From: CAYMSF01 sp964542255
GTDB lineage: Bacteria > Verrucomicrobiota > Lentisphaeria > Victivallales > Victivallaceae
Direction: 5' to 3'
Assembly (NCBI GenBank): GCA_964542255.1
Contig: CAZITV010000021.1
Coordinates: 1 to 23,530, forward strand
Length of the DNA stretch: 23,530 nt
Shown: in pieces, positions 1 through 8,685 of the stretch
Layout of the letters: every line of letters begins with the position of its first letter
Position numbering within the stretch: the stretch's first letter is position 1
Program-made: the position numbers and the translations under genes
Notes under the pieces: model-generated
The model's input: only the letters and a program-made list of their open reading frames with translations
Told to the model about the DNA's origin: nothing
Database searches by the model: none

Positions 1-63
1 GGTAAAACTCTGTTCAATAATAGCCGGAACAGCCAAATCGCCACGCCAGGGCTGAGCCGTCAT
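1..63 (-). CDS. 5' end of an unidentified gene, runs off the window
   Basis: The first 21 codons of a minus-strand gene start at an ATG at 61-63. They read M-T-A-Q-P-W-R-G-D-L-A-V-P-A-I-I-E-Q-S-F-T and continue past base 1. An in-frame TAG lies six codons upstream, so the start cannot be much further out. An AGGAG sequence sits about 12 bases before the ATG, slightly farther than usual. No signal peptide or membrane segment is visible in the piece present. The family is not recognisable from 21 residues and no function is proposed. Confidence 0.6.
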   Translation of the reverse strand, partial: MTAQPWRGDLAVPAIIEQSFT

Positions 64-385
64 GATGCCGCAAGACTCCTATATGACGCACCACACTGTA
101 ATGCCTCTTTTTGAGGCCTTTCCCTTGAGATACGCGGTTACTGAGCAATTATAATTAATTATTTGAACGAATCTTTTATAAATAACTTTATGAATGCTTT
201 GCAGTACCGTGTTGCTTATCTAGCTCTTGAAATAAAAATTTATTATGGTATATTCTTCACATTATATTACTAGTAAATACTAGGCACTCTATTGAAATAA
301 ACTAATTATTCATACCGAATTCAAATATCTCTTGTTTAGCTTATTATCAGTAAAGTCTTAATCAATAAACTCTAGGTACTGATAA
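64..385. other. Divergent intergenic spacer
   Basis: AT-rich spacer between the partial minus-strand gene and the plus-strand acyltransferase. It holds a small hairpin at 103-117 (GCCTC, five T, GAGGC) in the leader of the minus-strand gene, and a sigma70-like promoter for the plus-strand gene, listed separately. I see no convincing coding frame or RNA gene. Confidence 0.6.
227..254 (+). promoter_or_regulatory. Candidate sigma70-type promoter of lpxL-like gene 1
   Basis: TTGAAA at 227-232 and TATATT at 249-254 are separated by 16 bases, close to the housekeeping consensus. Transcription from here would give a leader of roughly 125 bases before the ATG at 386. In DNA this AT-rich some chance matches are expected. 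Confidence 0.4.
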
Positions 386-1297
386 ATGGCAAAAAAAGCA
401 AAATCTAAACTGTTAATTTGGACGGAATACATTCCGTTTTTGGGTTTATATTATTTTCTCCGTATTTTACCGTTACCGGTGGCGTATTTTATTACTGGGC
501 ATCTCTTTTATTTGTTGTTTTTATTAGATAAGAAGCACCGGTTAAGATCAATCCGGCATATTCAACATGCCGGAGTTGCCACCGATGTGGCGGCGGCGCG
601 CAAGTTGGCATTGCAAGCATTTGACAGTTTTTCCAAATTATTAGTAGAAATAATCAAAGTTGACCAGTGTTTTAATTTGAATAAATTAACAATACGCGGC
701 CCGGTGGAAACGATAAAAGTTTTATTTGATTCTGGCGCTAATAACCAAAACGTAATCATTACGACCGCGCATTACGGTAATTGGGAATTGGCTGGCACTA
801 CGTGGTCAGAGAAAACCGGCATTCCGATGGCATCCATTATGCGTCCGTTTGGCAATCCGCTGATAGGTGAATTAATTCTGCGCAACCGTCGAAGCGATAT
901 TCATGAAATGATCAACAAAACCGGTGGAATCAAAGGAATTTTAAAAGCGTTGCACCAGCATAAAACTGTCGCGTTGCTGGTTGACCAGCATGCCGGCAAA
1001 AATGAAGGCGTTGATACCCTGTTTTTTGGGCAACCATGTAAAACCCACTCTACTCCGGCACAGCTGCATTTAAAAACTGGAATTCCTATCGTACCGCAAC
1101 TGACTCGCCGACTCGACAATAAATTTAACTTTGAATTTGTCGTCGGTGATTTAATCAAGTTTACCCCCACCGGAAATAAAGAACAAGATGTCCTTACCGT
1201 CACTCAACTATATACCACCGCACTGGAAAAAATGATTGCCGAGCATCCGGAACAGTGGTTATGGGCACACCGCCGCTGGTTAAATATCCACCGTTGA
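386..1297 (+). CDS. LpxL/HtrB-family lipid A acyltransferase (paralogue 1)
   Basis: A 303-residue member of the LpxL/LpxM (HtrB/MsbB) family, which transfers a secondary acyl chain from acyl-ACP onto the lipid A precursor at the inner face of the cytoplasmic membrane. The N-terminus has basic residues and a hydrophobic stretch (about residues 15-47), as usual for the membrane anchor. The family catalytic H-X4-(D/E) motif is present as His129 and Glu134 in HYGNWE. Downstream conserved blocks include a DQH motif, an FFG block and the C-terminal PEQW/W-HRRW block. Length is typical (about 290-320). An AGGT sequence about 10 bases before the ATG could serve as ribosome binding site. It closely resembles the gene at 17663-18622. 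The acyl chain and acylated position cannot be read from sequence. It ends 35 bases from the convergent glycerate kinase gene. Confidence 0.9.
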   Translation: MAKKAKSKLLIWTEYIPFLGLYYFLRILPLPVAYFITGHLFYLLFLLDKKHRLRSIRHIQHAGVATDVAAARKLALQAFDSFSKLLVEIIKVDQCFNLNKLTIRGPVETIKVLFDSGANNQNVIITTAHYGNWELAGTTWSEKTGIPMASIMRPFGNPLIGELILRNRRSDIHEMINKTGGIKGILKALHQHKTVALLVDQHAGKNEGVDTLFFGQPCKTHSTPAQLHLKTGIPIVPQLTRRLDNKFNFEFVVGDLIKFTPTGNKEQDVLTVTQLYTTALEKMIAEHPEQWLWAHRRWLNIHR

Positions 1298-1332
1298 GGG
1301 AATGCAGCCAAAGTTCGAATCGTTATTGTCTA

Positions 1333-2520
1333 TTACTTTTTACAAGTATAACCCTTAACTGACCGGCAATTATTGTTGCGGCTATTAACACCTGCGTCAT
1401 AAAGACCGGCGATACCAGCAGCAGCAGCAGTCAAATTATCCGCTGTTGCGGCAATCGCCTGCTGCAGTGTACAAGGTCCATTGGCAATACTGAATACTGC
1501 GGCAAAACTTTTACGAAGTTTGTCAATATTCCCGGTGACTGCTCCAGAGAGCAGCACTGCCGGAACGCCAGCACGTTTGGCATGGGCGGCTACGACAGCG
1601 CAGAGCTTGCCGTTATCGGTTTGCGCATCGCTGCAGCCTTCGCCGGTAATCAGCAAATCAGCATCTTGTAAATGTGTATCGAGCCGGGTTATATCTGCTA
1701 TCAATTCCGCGCCGGAAACCATGGTGGCATTGAGTAGAACCCGCAGTGAAAACCCCATTCCGCCAGCCGCGCCATCGCCGGGATGATCAGCATTGCGGCA
1801 ATAACCGGCATCAATCATTACTTGAGAATATTTAACAAGATTTTGCTCTAAAATTTCTACCATTTTAGCATCGGCACCTTTTTGCGGACCAAAGACAGCG
1901 GCAGCGCCACGTATCCCAAGCAAAGGATTGGTTACATCACATGCTACTCTGATCCGGCAGGATTGCACCATTTTATCTACTTTAGTTTTATCTATCCGGC
2001 AAATTTTTGCAACATCATTTCCAGTTATTTGATTAATAATTAAGTTGTCATTCTTGTCATAAAATTCGCAGCCAAGCGCCTGCGCCATCCCAGCCCCGCC
2101 GTCAACTGTAGCGCTGCCGCCAATTCCGATGATAATATCTTTGATACCGCAATTAATTATCGACTTTAAGATTTCACCAGTTCCATAAGTTGAAGTCTTT
2201 AGCGGGTTTAACTGGTTATGCTGCAATAATTCTATACCACTTGCCGAAGCCATTTCCATAACTGCTATTGATTTATCGCCAGATATGCCATAACTGGCTT
2301 CAACCGGCGCACCAAGCGGACCAGAAACTTTTATTTTTTGTAATTTCCCGCCAGTGGCAAAAATAAAAGTTTCCGTTGTACCTTCACCGCCGTCGGCCAT
2401 TGGTATCAATACTGTGTTTGTTTCATGCAAAACTGATTTTATGCCGTGCTCAATGGCAAGGCAGACATCATAACTGCGCAAACAATTTTTGAAAGAATCA
2501 GGTGCAATCACAATTTTCAT
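1333..2520 (-). CDS. Glycerate kinase (GarK/GlxK family)
   Basis: A 395-residue glycerate kinase of the GarK/GlxK type, which phosphorylates D-glycerate with ATP (most members make 2-phosphoglycerate). The N-terminus (KIVIAPDSFK) and the MADGGEGT block near residue 40 are family signatures. So are the glycine-rich IGIGGSATVDGGAG block (about 130-145) and the ITGEG block followed by G-K near residue 300. It is the last gene of a minus-strand set, 19 bases after the M24 peptidase stop. Only a weak TGGATG sequence precedes the ATG. The C-terminal tail of about 20 residues is rich in Asn, Arg, Cys and Lys and is longer and more polar than I expect for the family. The physiological source of glycerate is not shown by these neighbours. 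Confidence 0.9.
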   Translation of the reverse strand: MKIVIAPDSFKNCLRSYDVCLAIEHGIKSVLHETNTVLIPMADGGEGTTETFIFATGGKLQKIKVSGPLGAPVEASYGISGDKSIAVMEMASASGIELLQHNQLNPLKTSTYGTGEILKSIINCGIKDIIIGIGGSATVDGGAGMAQALGCEFYDKNDNLIINQITGNDVAKICRIDKTKVDKMVQSCRIRVACDVTNPLLGIRGAAAVFGPQKGADAKMVEILEQNLVKYSQVMIDAGYCRNADHPGDGAAGGMGFSLRVLLNATMVSGAELIADITRLDTHLQDADLLITGEGCSDAQTDNGKLCAVVAAHAKRAGVPAVLLSGAVTGNIDKLRKSFAAVFSIANGPCTLQQAIAATADNLTAAAAGIAGLYDAGVNSRNNNCRSVKGYTCKK

Positions 2521-2539
2521 AATGCATCCATAAAGACAT

Positions 2540-3655
2540 TTATTGTATTTCTAAATTAGTTTCAAATAGAGTCAAACACTGACAACAGTCATCATTAACC
2601 AGAACTACATCTTCCAATCTAACACCGCCCCATTCAGGATAATATACGCCTGGCTCGACAGTAATAATCTCTCTACCACGCAAAGGTTCATGATTACGCA
2701 GATTAATACGCGGAGACTCATGAATATCCAGTCCAATGCTATGCCCCAAGCCATGAAAAAAACCAAAATCCCTGCCTTTTGTACGTCCTGTGTGAAAACC
2801 GCAATGCTCAAGTGTTTTTAGCGCAAATTCATGGATATTCGCAGGTATAGCACCGGCCTTAATCATTTGTTTTGCGCCATCACGAGTCCGCATAACAGCC
2901 TCGTAGGCACGTTTGACGATATCGGTGGCCTCACCTTTAACCCAAGTACGGGTAATATCACCCCAGTATCCATTTTTCAATGAACGCGGGAAAATATCTA
3001 CCACAATAGGCTGTCCGGCATAGATCAAACCGTGTCCGACATTGTGCGGTTCTGAACTTTGAGTTCCACAAGCTGCAATCGTGGCATCAGCAACTCCGCC
3101 ATAGCGGACAATTTCTACATTAATCTCTGACCGCAGCAATTCTGAAGTGAGCACTTGACCTTTCCACAAAAGTGAATTATCTGCGGCTCCGATGCCTGAT
3201 TCATGCAGGATAGTCCACGCACGCAGCATTCCTTTCTCCGCAATAAACATAGCCTCAGCAATTTTCATAGCCTCAGTATCGGATTTGTAGCTCCGCTCTG
3301 GTAAAAAATCCGAATCATTACATTCAACAAGCAAACCATGCATTCTGATTTTTTCTGCTAAATACAACGGAAAATCTCGTGGGACAATAAACGATTTGAT
3401 ATCATATTTTTCTGCAATACCAATAACGACATCTGCCAAAGTGCCGGAAGCCTGAGTGAAGTCATCACTGCGGAAAACTTGTACGCCGGGATGATGTTCC
3501 GCCTGTCCACGGCAAAATTCCAAAGGAGAAAGAACCATAGCCGGGATGTCACCGCATTTGAAATATACATACGGGTCAATCGCCATAAAACCAGTAGCAT
3601 AGAGCATATCAGAACAATATGCACTCGCAGCGACAATCAGTTTCGCACATTTCAT
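2540..3655 (-). CDS. M24-family metallopeptidase (Xaa-Pro aminopeptidase-like)
   Basis: A 371-residue pita-bread-fold metallopeptidase related to Xaa-Pro aminopeptidase/PepQ. All five expected metal ligands can be placed: Asp220, Asp233 (GDITRT), His305 (HGLGHSIGLDIHE), Glu334 (VEPGVYY) and Glu348 (GVRLED). About 125 N-terminal residues form the creatinase-type N-domain. There is no signal peptide, so it should be cytosolic. I chose the ATG at 3653-3655, which has a GAG seven bases upstream. An in-frame TTG at 3665-3667 overlaps the stop of hisA and would add four residues. The tight junction implies cotranscription and probably coupled translation with hisA. Substrate range (dipeptide versus longer Xaa-Pro peptides) cannot be read from sequence. 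Confidence 0.9.
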   Translation of the reverse strand: MKCAKLIVAASAYCSDMLYATGFMAIDPYVYFKCGDIPAMVLSPLEFCRGQAEHHPGVQVFRSDDFTQASGTLADVVIGIAEKYDIKSFIVPRDFPLYLAEKIRMHGLLVECNDSDFLPERSYKSDTEAMKIAEAMFIAEKGMLRAWTILHESGIGAADNSLLWKGQVLTSELLRSEINVEIVRYGGVADATIAACGTQSSEPHNVGHGLIYAGQPIVVDIFPRSLKNGYWGDITRTWVKGEATDIVKRAYEAVMRTRDGAKQMIKAGAIPANIHEFALKTLEHCGFHTGRTKGRDFGFFHGLGHSIGLDIHESPRINLRNHEPLRGREIITVEPGVYYPEWGGVRLEDVVLVNDDCCQCLTLFETNLEIQ

Positions 3656-3663
3656 AGCATTGC

Positions 3664-4434
3664 TCAATGTTTATTTAAATATTTGGTGTAATTGATGACT
3701 TCGCGGTAGGATAAATTGCCGCCAAAAATATCCAAAGCCGAGCCAATAGTAAATGAGACTCTCCCCTGCCCTTTCTGCCAAATTGTATCGATGTCATTAA
3801 AAGAACAGATGCCGCCGGCGTAAACAGCATCAATAGGTGAATGCCTACCAATGATTTCGAGCAGTTTAACATCAATACCTGCCTGCTTTCCCTCTACATC
3901 AACGGCATGTATCAAGTATTCTGAGCAATACTGTGATAAAAAATTTAAAATATCGGCATCAACCTTAATGCTAGTGTATTTTTGCCAGCGGTCAGTGACA
4001 ATAAAATATTCCCCGTTAAAAAAGCGGCAGCTCAAATCAAGCACCAGTCGGTCACGCCCAACTATCCTGAAAATTTCGCTCAGATTATTTAAGTTGAGCT
4101 CACCTCCTGAAAAAATAAAAGAAGTCAAAATAACCTTTGCCGCACCGCAATCCAGCCACTCCTGCGCGTTATCATTATTAATACCGCCGCCAATCTGCAA
4201 TCCACCCGGGAATGCAGATAAAGCCGCCTTAGCCGAAGCTGTATTATTACGACCAAGCATAATGACATGACCGCCGGTTAGATGATCTTCAAAATACATT
4301 CGCGCATAATATTCAGGGGTATATGGAGAAACAAAATTAGTTTTAACAGAACTGCAATCATCAGTCAAGCTTGAGCCGACAATCTGCTTAACCTTGCCTT
4401 CATGTAAATCTATACAGGGTCTAAATTCCATCAT
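3664..4434 (-). CDS. hisA: Eukaryotic-type HisA (ProFAR isomerase, HIS6-like)
   Basis: A 256-residue phosphoribosylformimino-5-aminoimidazole carboxamide ribotide isomerase. It performs the fourth step of histidine synthesis on a TIM barrel. It resembles fungal HIS6 rather than ordinary bacterial HisA: CIDLH-G-VKQIVG at the N-terminus, TNFVSP near residue 32, DRLVLDLSCR near 128-137, EYLIHAVDVEG near 172-182, VYAGG, and GSALDIFGGNL near the C-terminus. Asp9 and Asp133 are the likely general acid/base pair, and the two phosphate-binding loops are present. AGGT lies about nine bases before the ATG. No other histidine gene is in the window; it leads a set with an M24 peptidase and glycerate kinase. 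The assignment to the HIS6-like subfamily is from remembered family motifs, not a search. Confidence 0.88.
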   Translation of the reverse strand: MMEFRPCIDLHEGKVKQIVGSSLTDDCSSVKTNFVSPYTPEYYARMYFEDHLTGGHVIMLGRNNTASAKAALSAFPGGLQIGGGINNDNAQEWLDCGAAKVILTSFIFSGGELNLNNLSEIFRIVGRDRLVLDLSCRFFNGEYFIVTDRWQKYTSIKVDADILNFLSQYCSEYLIHAVDVEGKQAGIDVKLLEIIGRHSPIDAVYAGGICSFNDIDTIWQKGQGRVSFTIGSALDIFGGNLSYREVINYTKYLNKH

Positions 4435-4449
4435 AAATCAACCTAAATG

Positions 4450-4461
4450 ATATTTAAATAT
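4450..4461. promoter_or_regulatory. AT palindrome upstream of hisA
   Basis: ATATTTAAATAT is a perfect 12-base palindrome about 16-27 bases before the hisA start codon. It may be part of a promoter or operator for the hisA set, or simply reflect base composition. Confidence 0.2.
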
Positions 4462-4468
4462 TAATGAG

Positions 4469-4597
4469 CTATTTCCAAAACTCGTTTAAAATTTCTGCGT
4501 CTTTTTCGAGTTTGGGCAGCTTAAGCTCATCTTGCGTAACGCTACCACGCTTAATTTCGCTAAAATCGTCTAAATCTTCAAAAAATCCTGCAAAACA
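4469..4597 (-). pseudogene. Remnant coding tail without start codon
   Basis: An open frame of 42 codons ends at a TAG at 4469-4471. It has no ATG, GTG or TTG after the preceding in-frame TAA. The last 38 residues look protein-like: charged, with blocks such as DLDDFSEIKRGS, ELKLPKLEKDAE and ILNEFWK. An ATG at 4596-4598 would enter this frame only if one T in the T6 run (4580-4585 on the complement) were removed. The first codons also overlap the stem and T tract of the terminator-like structure at 4580-4618. It is most likely the 3' end of a decayed gene, or a short gene broken by a one-base error. No family is recognised. Confidence 0.3.
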
Positions 4598-4618
4598 TTA
4601 ATTCAAAATAGTTTTGCA
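4580..4618 (-). terminator. Probable intrinsic terminator of the AsmA-like gene
   Basis: On the minus strand, TGCAAAAC (complement of 4611-4618) pairs perfectly with GTTTTGCA (complement of 4589-4596) around a 14-base loop. Three bases later there is a run of six T. It starts 37 bases after the AsmA-like stop codon, the expected place. The stem is AT-rich, so efficiency may be modest. Confidence 0.5.
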
Positions 4619-4654
4619 ATTACCTCAATTTATAATATTTTTATACAAATGATG

Positions 4655-7600
4655 CTAAAATAAGTTATTGAAGATTTTTTTAACGCCTTTTTCGATTGCT
4701 TTTGCATCTTCGTCGGTAATTAGCTGACGTTGTTCTCCAGTGCTGCTCGGTGCTGGAACAGTTACCGGCTGAGGATTAGCATTTTGAGCAGGATTGATAA
4801 CTTCAATAGTTTTCTTGAGCATATCACCTAAATCCTTGCCGCCACCTTCGAGAATTCCTCCGACATTATTTGCCACATTAAGCAAATTAAGTGCATTATT
4901 TTTCATAAAAGCCGCCATCGTGGCATTAATATCTGCTTGCGGCTTGGCGATAGTGCCGTTGATATCGACAGGGATGGATAATTGTTCAATATTTACTAAA
5001 GATTTAATTTTAAGTCTTTGATCTGAGCCAAGCCCGGCATAACCTGTCAAAGAAAGCAACGTGATAAAGTCACCCTTAAACTCGCACTTATTGAGATGGA
5101 TTTGTTTACTTTTAGACTCTAAATTTACTTCCCCTGTATTAAAATTAATATCTTTTGAACTACTGTAAAAATCATTGATATAGTTAAATGAATTTTTCGT
5201 TTTAGCCCCAGATTGCTTGTTAAGATTGATTTTTTGCAATTGAGAAATCACTCGGACTGGAAACATGATAATACGCCCTGCATTGGTACTTTCAAAATCG
5301 TTTGGCACCGAAATTTTTTTCATTGACATTGCACCTGTTCCTTTTAGATTATCCCATAACAGTGGTGATGATATTCCGCGTCCATGAAAATTGAATTCAC
5401 AAGTTTCAACAATCCCGCGAATATTTTTCATATTGCCTTCGACAAATGGCTGAATAATTGGATGAATATCCAGCCCAGTCAGGTTACCGTTTACTGCATA
5501 AACCAAATCGCCTGCTTCAGAATAAGTCTTAGCGTCAAATTTAAACGGTGATTTATTAATAATAATATTCATCGGAGAAATATCTAAGGTATTTTTTATC
5601 GCACTAATTTTACCATCTGCGGCAAGATTAATGGTATCACCGTAAACGACATCATTCAAATCAAGGTTAACAATCCAGCCATCGCCAAAATCAAAATTTA
5701 CAGGAGCATTCTTTGCTACAGGTTTATTGTCAGGGCTGGTGTTGTCTGATTTTGATGTGGAGCCTGCTTTATTTTGTGGCTGAAAAATATTTTGCAGCAG
5801 CAGCACATCTAGCTTATTGGAGGTTAAATTTAGGGTAAATGGCTGATGCTTGCCATTATTTTGTCCGGAACAGGAGAGATCGGCAACAATTTTACCGTCT
5901 GAAACAGCGTTGATTTGCGCTTTCCGCAAATTAATCTGTTGGGTATTTTTCAATAAATCAATGTTAATAGTACCTGTTAATGGACGATTAAGATGTTTGC
6001 TTTCAAGATTTTTTATATTTGTGGCAGACATAATAGTCAATGCTTGAGAATCAAGTTTGTAAGTAATATCAGCCTTGCCATCAAGTTCCAAAGCAGTAAT
6101 TTCAGTGGGATAAACCAAATCAAGTAATTTACTGTTCAATGAATGAATAACGGCAGTGGTTGTCAATTCATGAGATTTTAAATTAAATGTTGAACTATTT
6201 GAAAACTGCAATGCATCAACTCCTCCGACGCCAACATTTAGGCTATGCCGATGAATTTTCAATAAATTAAAATCAGCTAATTCTAAATCGATCTCCTGCC
6301 GAACAGAAAAATCACGGTAACTTTTTTTATTAGACACGACATTAATAGTGTCAGCGTTCATTTTTCCAGTCAACTTCAATAGGCTGAACATATTGGCAGA
6401 TTTTACCGTAAATACACTGGAAAGTGTGCCTGCATTGAATACCACACCGCTTTCCTGTAGCAAACTGTTCAACTGAGTTAAATCTATGTCAGACAATTCA
6501 ATGGATGCAGTTAACTCTGACTTCAATAAAGCGGCTGGAGCCCTAAAATCAATCAGATACGGCTGTTTTAGTGCGATTTGCAATGGCAATACATGCTTTT
6601 GAACCATGGCAAAAACAAATTTATTTAGTCTTATGGTTGAATCTTTCAGGTTAATATATAAGTCGCCATCATTTTTTATAGTGAAAGGCTCGAGCTTGTC
6701 GAGCATTGCCTTAATTTTACTAGTGTATTGAGGAGGAATCGGTAGCTTTGATAATGAATCGGGAGAAAAATCTGAGATTGAATATTTTGCTGAAGCACTT
6801 TTATCATTAATCTGATATTCGCCATTCAGGTCGAATTTTAACACATTTAAATTTGCCTGTGCCAATTTTAGGTTAAACTGCTCAATCTTTAACAAATTAT
6901 AATCAGTTAATTTAATTTTTGTGCCGTTAACAATGCTCCAATCATTTAATTGTAAATCACCAGACTTAACAGAACAATCTTTAATGCCAAATTGTGCATC
7001 AACGGTAATAACATTATCCGTCAATAATTTTAGATCAACGTCAGCGTTTAATTTGCCACTGATAAATTTAAAATCTGAATTGCGTGGCATAAATAGTTGT
7101 ACCAAACGCAAATCAAATTCATTCATTTTTAATTTTATTTCAGGCATATTCCGGCTAAAACCATTTTGTTTTTGAGACCAGCAATATTCAGACGCATGGG
7201 TCAATTTCAACTGCAGCGCGTTACCTGATTGTTCTTGTACGTCAAGATTAACTTTATTCAACGCAATATTTTGTTCAGTAAAATTCGCGGCGAAGTTATA
7301 GTCCAATGCGCAATTCAATTGCGGCAGATTATATAATTGTCCCGCCAATACCGCGTTTCCAGAACGCTCAATATTCAATAATCCAACACTCGCCAATACG
7401 CCAGAACTATAATTAACTTTGCCATTAAAGCTCAAGTTAGTTTTGCCAGGGTTATAGCCACTAATAAAATTACATGCGATACTGACTATTTCCTCAGAAA
7501 CCGGCATTATTTTCAAATCAGCGGCAAGCGATAGAGGTGCAAGTACAACCTTTGCGGTTGCAGTGATGTTCGTTCTTATCTCATTGTCTTTGAGTTGCTG

Positions 7601-8449
7601 CAGTTCAAACCGCTCAATTGCTAAACTGTTGCAATCTCCAGTAGCGTCCAGCTTCAAAGCCAACCGGTTATTATCGAGTGTAACATTGTTTACTTGTCCT
7701 GAAACACCGGTAATGTCTAAGCCCAAACCAATTTTATCAAACAAAAAAGCATCATTCATCACTGCAGTGATATCCACTGCGATAGTCCCTGATTTTACAG
7801 CAATTTCATTTCCCGTGGACAGTGAAATCTTGCTATTAATACTTAATTTTGAGGGAGACAATGTCTTAAACTCCGGGATTCGGATATCGAACTCTTTAAG
7901 TGTAACAATTGTAGGTGCAGTACCGGAATTTTCCATTACAAGCATAAACTCGCCATTACTTAATTGAATATTTGTAAAATTCAGCTTAATTTTAGATGGT
8001 TTTTCATCAATTTTAGGCTCAACAGGAGACGCTTTAACACTAGTTGCAGCTATGACAGACTGCAAATTTGAGTCAAACGGAGTATGCCATTTATTAGCGG
8101 TATCGCGCGACAAATTACAATACACGCCATCAATAGCGACATTTTCAATACGGATATCACCTGCAAGGATAGAACGCAGAAAATATTCTCCAGACAAATC
8201 TTTGATTTTTAATTGAGGCTGGTCAGGTTTTCCAATACGCAAATTACGAACTACAATTTTTGATTTAGCTAGCGATAAATCGATTTGTTCTGCCGTAATA
8301 ACGATACCGCATTTCTGACTCAACACTGGCAATAACACACCTGTTAAAAAACTGGAACTGGTAATAACAAAATATGCAATTCCAGCGATTAAGATAAACG
8401 CAACTAATAATATTCCCAAGAATACTAATATTTTTTTCTTTAATTTCAT
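4655..8449 (-). CDS. Large AsmA-family envelope protein
   Basis: A 1264-residue AsmA-like protein. AsmA relatives (AsmA, TamB, YhdP) are anchored in the inner membrane and span the periplasm as long beta-rich grooves linked to lipid transport and outer-membrane homeostasis. A basic N-terminus (KLKKK) is followed by one transmembrane helix (about residues 6-28), then the conserved start of the AsmA domain (GIVITAEQIDLSL and KIVVRNLRIG). More than 1000 residues of alternating short beta strands follow. A typical AsmA C-terminal segment occurs around residues 1015-1180, including a GTGAMSMKKISVPND block and GTIAKPQADI. The tail holds a Pro/Gln-rich linker and an amphipathic helix ending in KKIFNNLF. 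AGGA lies about nine bases before the ATG. It appears to be monocistronic, with a candidate promoter and terminator. Confidence 0.85.
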   Translation of the reverse strand: MKLKKKILVFLGILLVAFILIAGIAYFVITSSSFLTGVLLPVLSQKCGIVITAEQIDLSLAKSKIVVRNLRIGKPDQPQLKIKDLSGEYFLRSILAGDIRIENVAIDGVYCNLSRDTANKWHTPFDSNLQSVIAATSVKASPVEPKIDEKPSKIKLNFTNIQLSNGEFMLVMENSGTAPTIVTLKEFDIRIPEFKTLSPSKLSINSKISLSTGNEIAVKSGTIAVDITAVMNDAFLFDKIGLGLDITGVSGQVNNVTLDNNRLALKLDATGDCNSLAIERFELQQLKDNEIRTNITATAKVVLAPLSLAADLKIMPVSEEIVSIACNFISGYNPGKTNLSFNGKVNYSSGVLASVGLLNIERSGNAVLAGQLYNLPQLNCALDYNFAANFTEQNIALNKVNLDVQEQSGNALQLKLTHASEYCWSQKQNGFSRNMPEIKLKMNEFDLRLVQLFMPRNSDFKFISGKLNADVDLKLLTDNVITVDAQFGIKDCSVKSGDLQLNDWSIVNGTKIKLTDYNLLKIEQFNLKLAQANLNVLKFDLNGEYQINDKSASAKYSISDFSPDSLSKLPIPPQYTSKIKAMLDKLEPFTIKNDGDLYINLKDSTIRLNKFVFAMVQKHVLPLQIALKQPYLIDFRAPAALLKSELTASIELSDIDLTQLNSLLQESGVVFNAGTLSSVFTVKSANMFSLLKLTGKMNADTINVVSNKKSYRDFSVRQEIDLELADFNLLKIHRHSLNVGVGGVDALQFSNSSTFNLKSHELTTTAVIHSLNSKLLDLVYPTEITALELDGKADITYKLDSQALTIMSATNIKNLESKHLNRPLTGTINIDLLKNTQQINLRKAQINAVSDGKIVADLSCSGQNNGKHQPFTLNLTSNKLDVLLLQNIFQPQNKAGSTSKSDNTSPDNKPVAKNAPVNFDFGDGWIVNLDLNDVVYGDTINLAADGKISAIKNTLDISPMNIIINKSPFKFDAKTYSEAGDLVYAVNGNLTGLDIHPIIQPFVEGNMKNIRGIVETCEFNFHGRGISSPLLWDNLKGTGAMSMKKISVPNDFESTNAGRIIMFPVRVISQLQKINLNKQSGAKTKNSFNYINDFYSSSKDINFNTGEVNLESKSKQIHLNKCEFKGDFITLLSLTGYAGLGSDQRLKIKSLVNIEQLSIPVDINGTIAKPQADINATMAAFMKNNALNLLNVANNVGGILEGGGKDLGDMLKKTIEVINPAQNANPQPVTVPAPSSTGEQRQLITDEDAKAIEKGVKKIFNNLF

Positions 8450-8480
8450 GTTAGATTCCTATAATAAATGTGGCAGAATT

Positions 8481-8508
8481 TAAATAGAGCACCAATAAAT
8501 GCTGCCAA
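8481..8508 (-). promoter_or_regulatory. Candidate promoter of the AsmA-like gene
   Basis: On the minus strand, TTGGCA (complement of 8503-8508) and TATTTA (complement of 8481-8486) are 16 bases apart and end about 30 bases before the ATG at 8449. The -35 box fits consensus well and the -10 box moderately. Confidence 0.35.
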
Positions 8509-8580
8509 GAGATAATACGTTTCTTTAAAATTTCTATGCAAGCTGCCCAAACAACTTACATACAATAGACAATGAGCTAT

Positions 8581-8685
8581 TCAAATCTCTGTTAAATAAT
8601 TTTCAAAAGTTGCGGCATCATTCTTTAAACGCACTGCAACGCAATAATAGAGCCCCCGCATATAACAATCAGAATAATTTATCAT
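8581..8685 (-). CDS. Possible 34-residue small protein
   Basis: A short open frame in the 290-base spacer between the TadE-like gene and the AsmA-like gene. It starts with ATG at 8683-8685 and ends in TGA at 8581-8583. A GCAGG lies about nine bases upstream of the ATG. The product begins M-I-N-Y-S-D-C-Y-M-R-G-L-Y-Y-C-V-A-V and ends N-D-A-A-T-F-E-N-Y-L-T-E-I. The frame is the same one as the TadE-like gene and stays open back to that gene's stop codon. It is too short to judge as coding on its own. Its 3' end resembles the remnant at 4469-4597. It could be a small protein, the tail of a decayed gene, or part of a dispersed repeat. Confidence 0.25.
   Translation of the reverse strand: MINYSDCYMRGLYYCVAVRLKNDAATFENYLTEI

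Noticed and set aside
103..117. GCCTC-T5-GAGGC hairpin as a terminator
   Set aside because: It lies in the leader of the minus-strand gene, the stem is only five bases, and no T tract follows on either strand.
1310..1330. AGTTCGAATCG resembling a tRNA T-loop
   Set aside because: The preceding 65 bases are inside the acyltransferase gene and no acceptor or anticodon arm can be formed.
3851..4270. 139-codon plus-strand frame opposite hisA
   Set aside because: Shadow of the hisA coding sequence; the Ser/Pro-rich product has no protein-like pattern.
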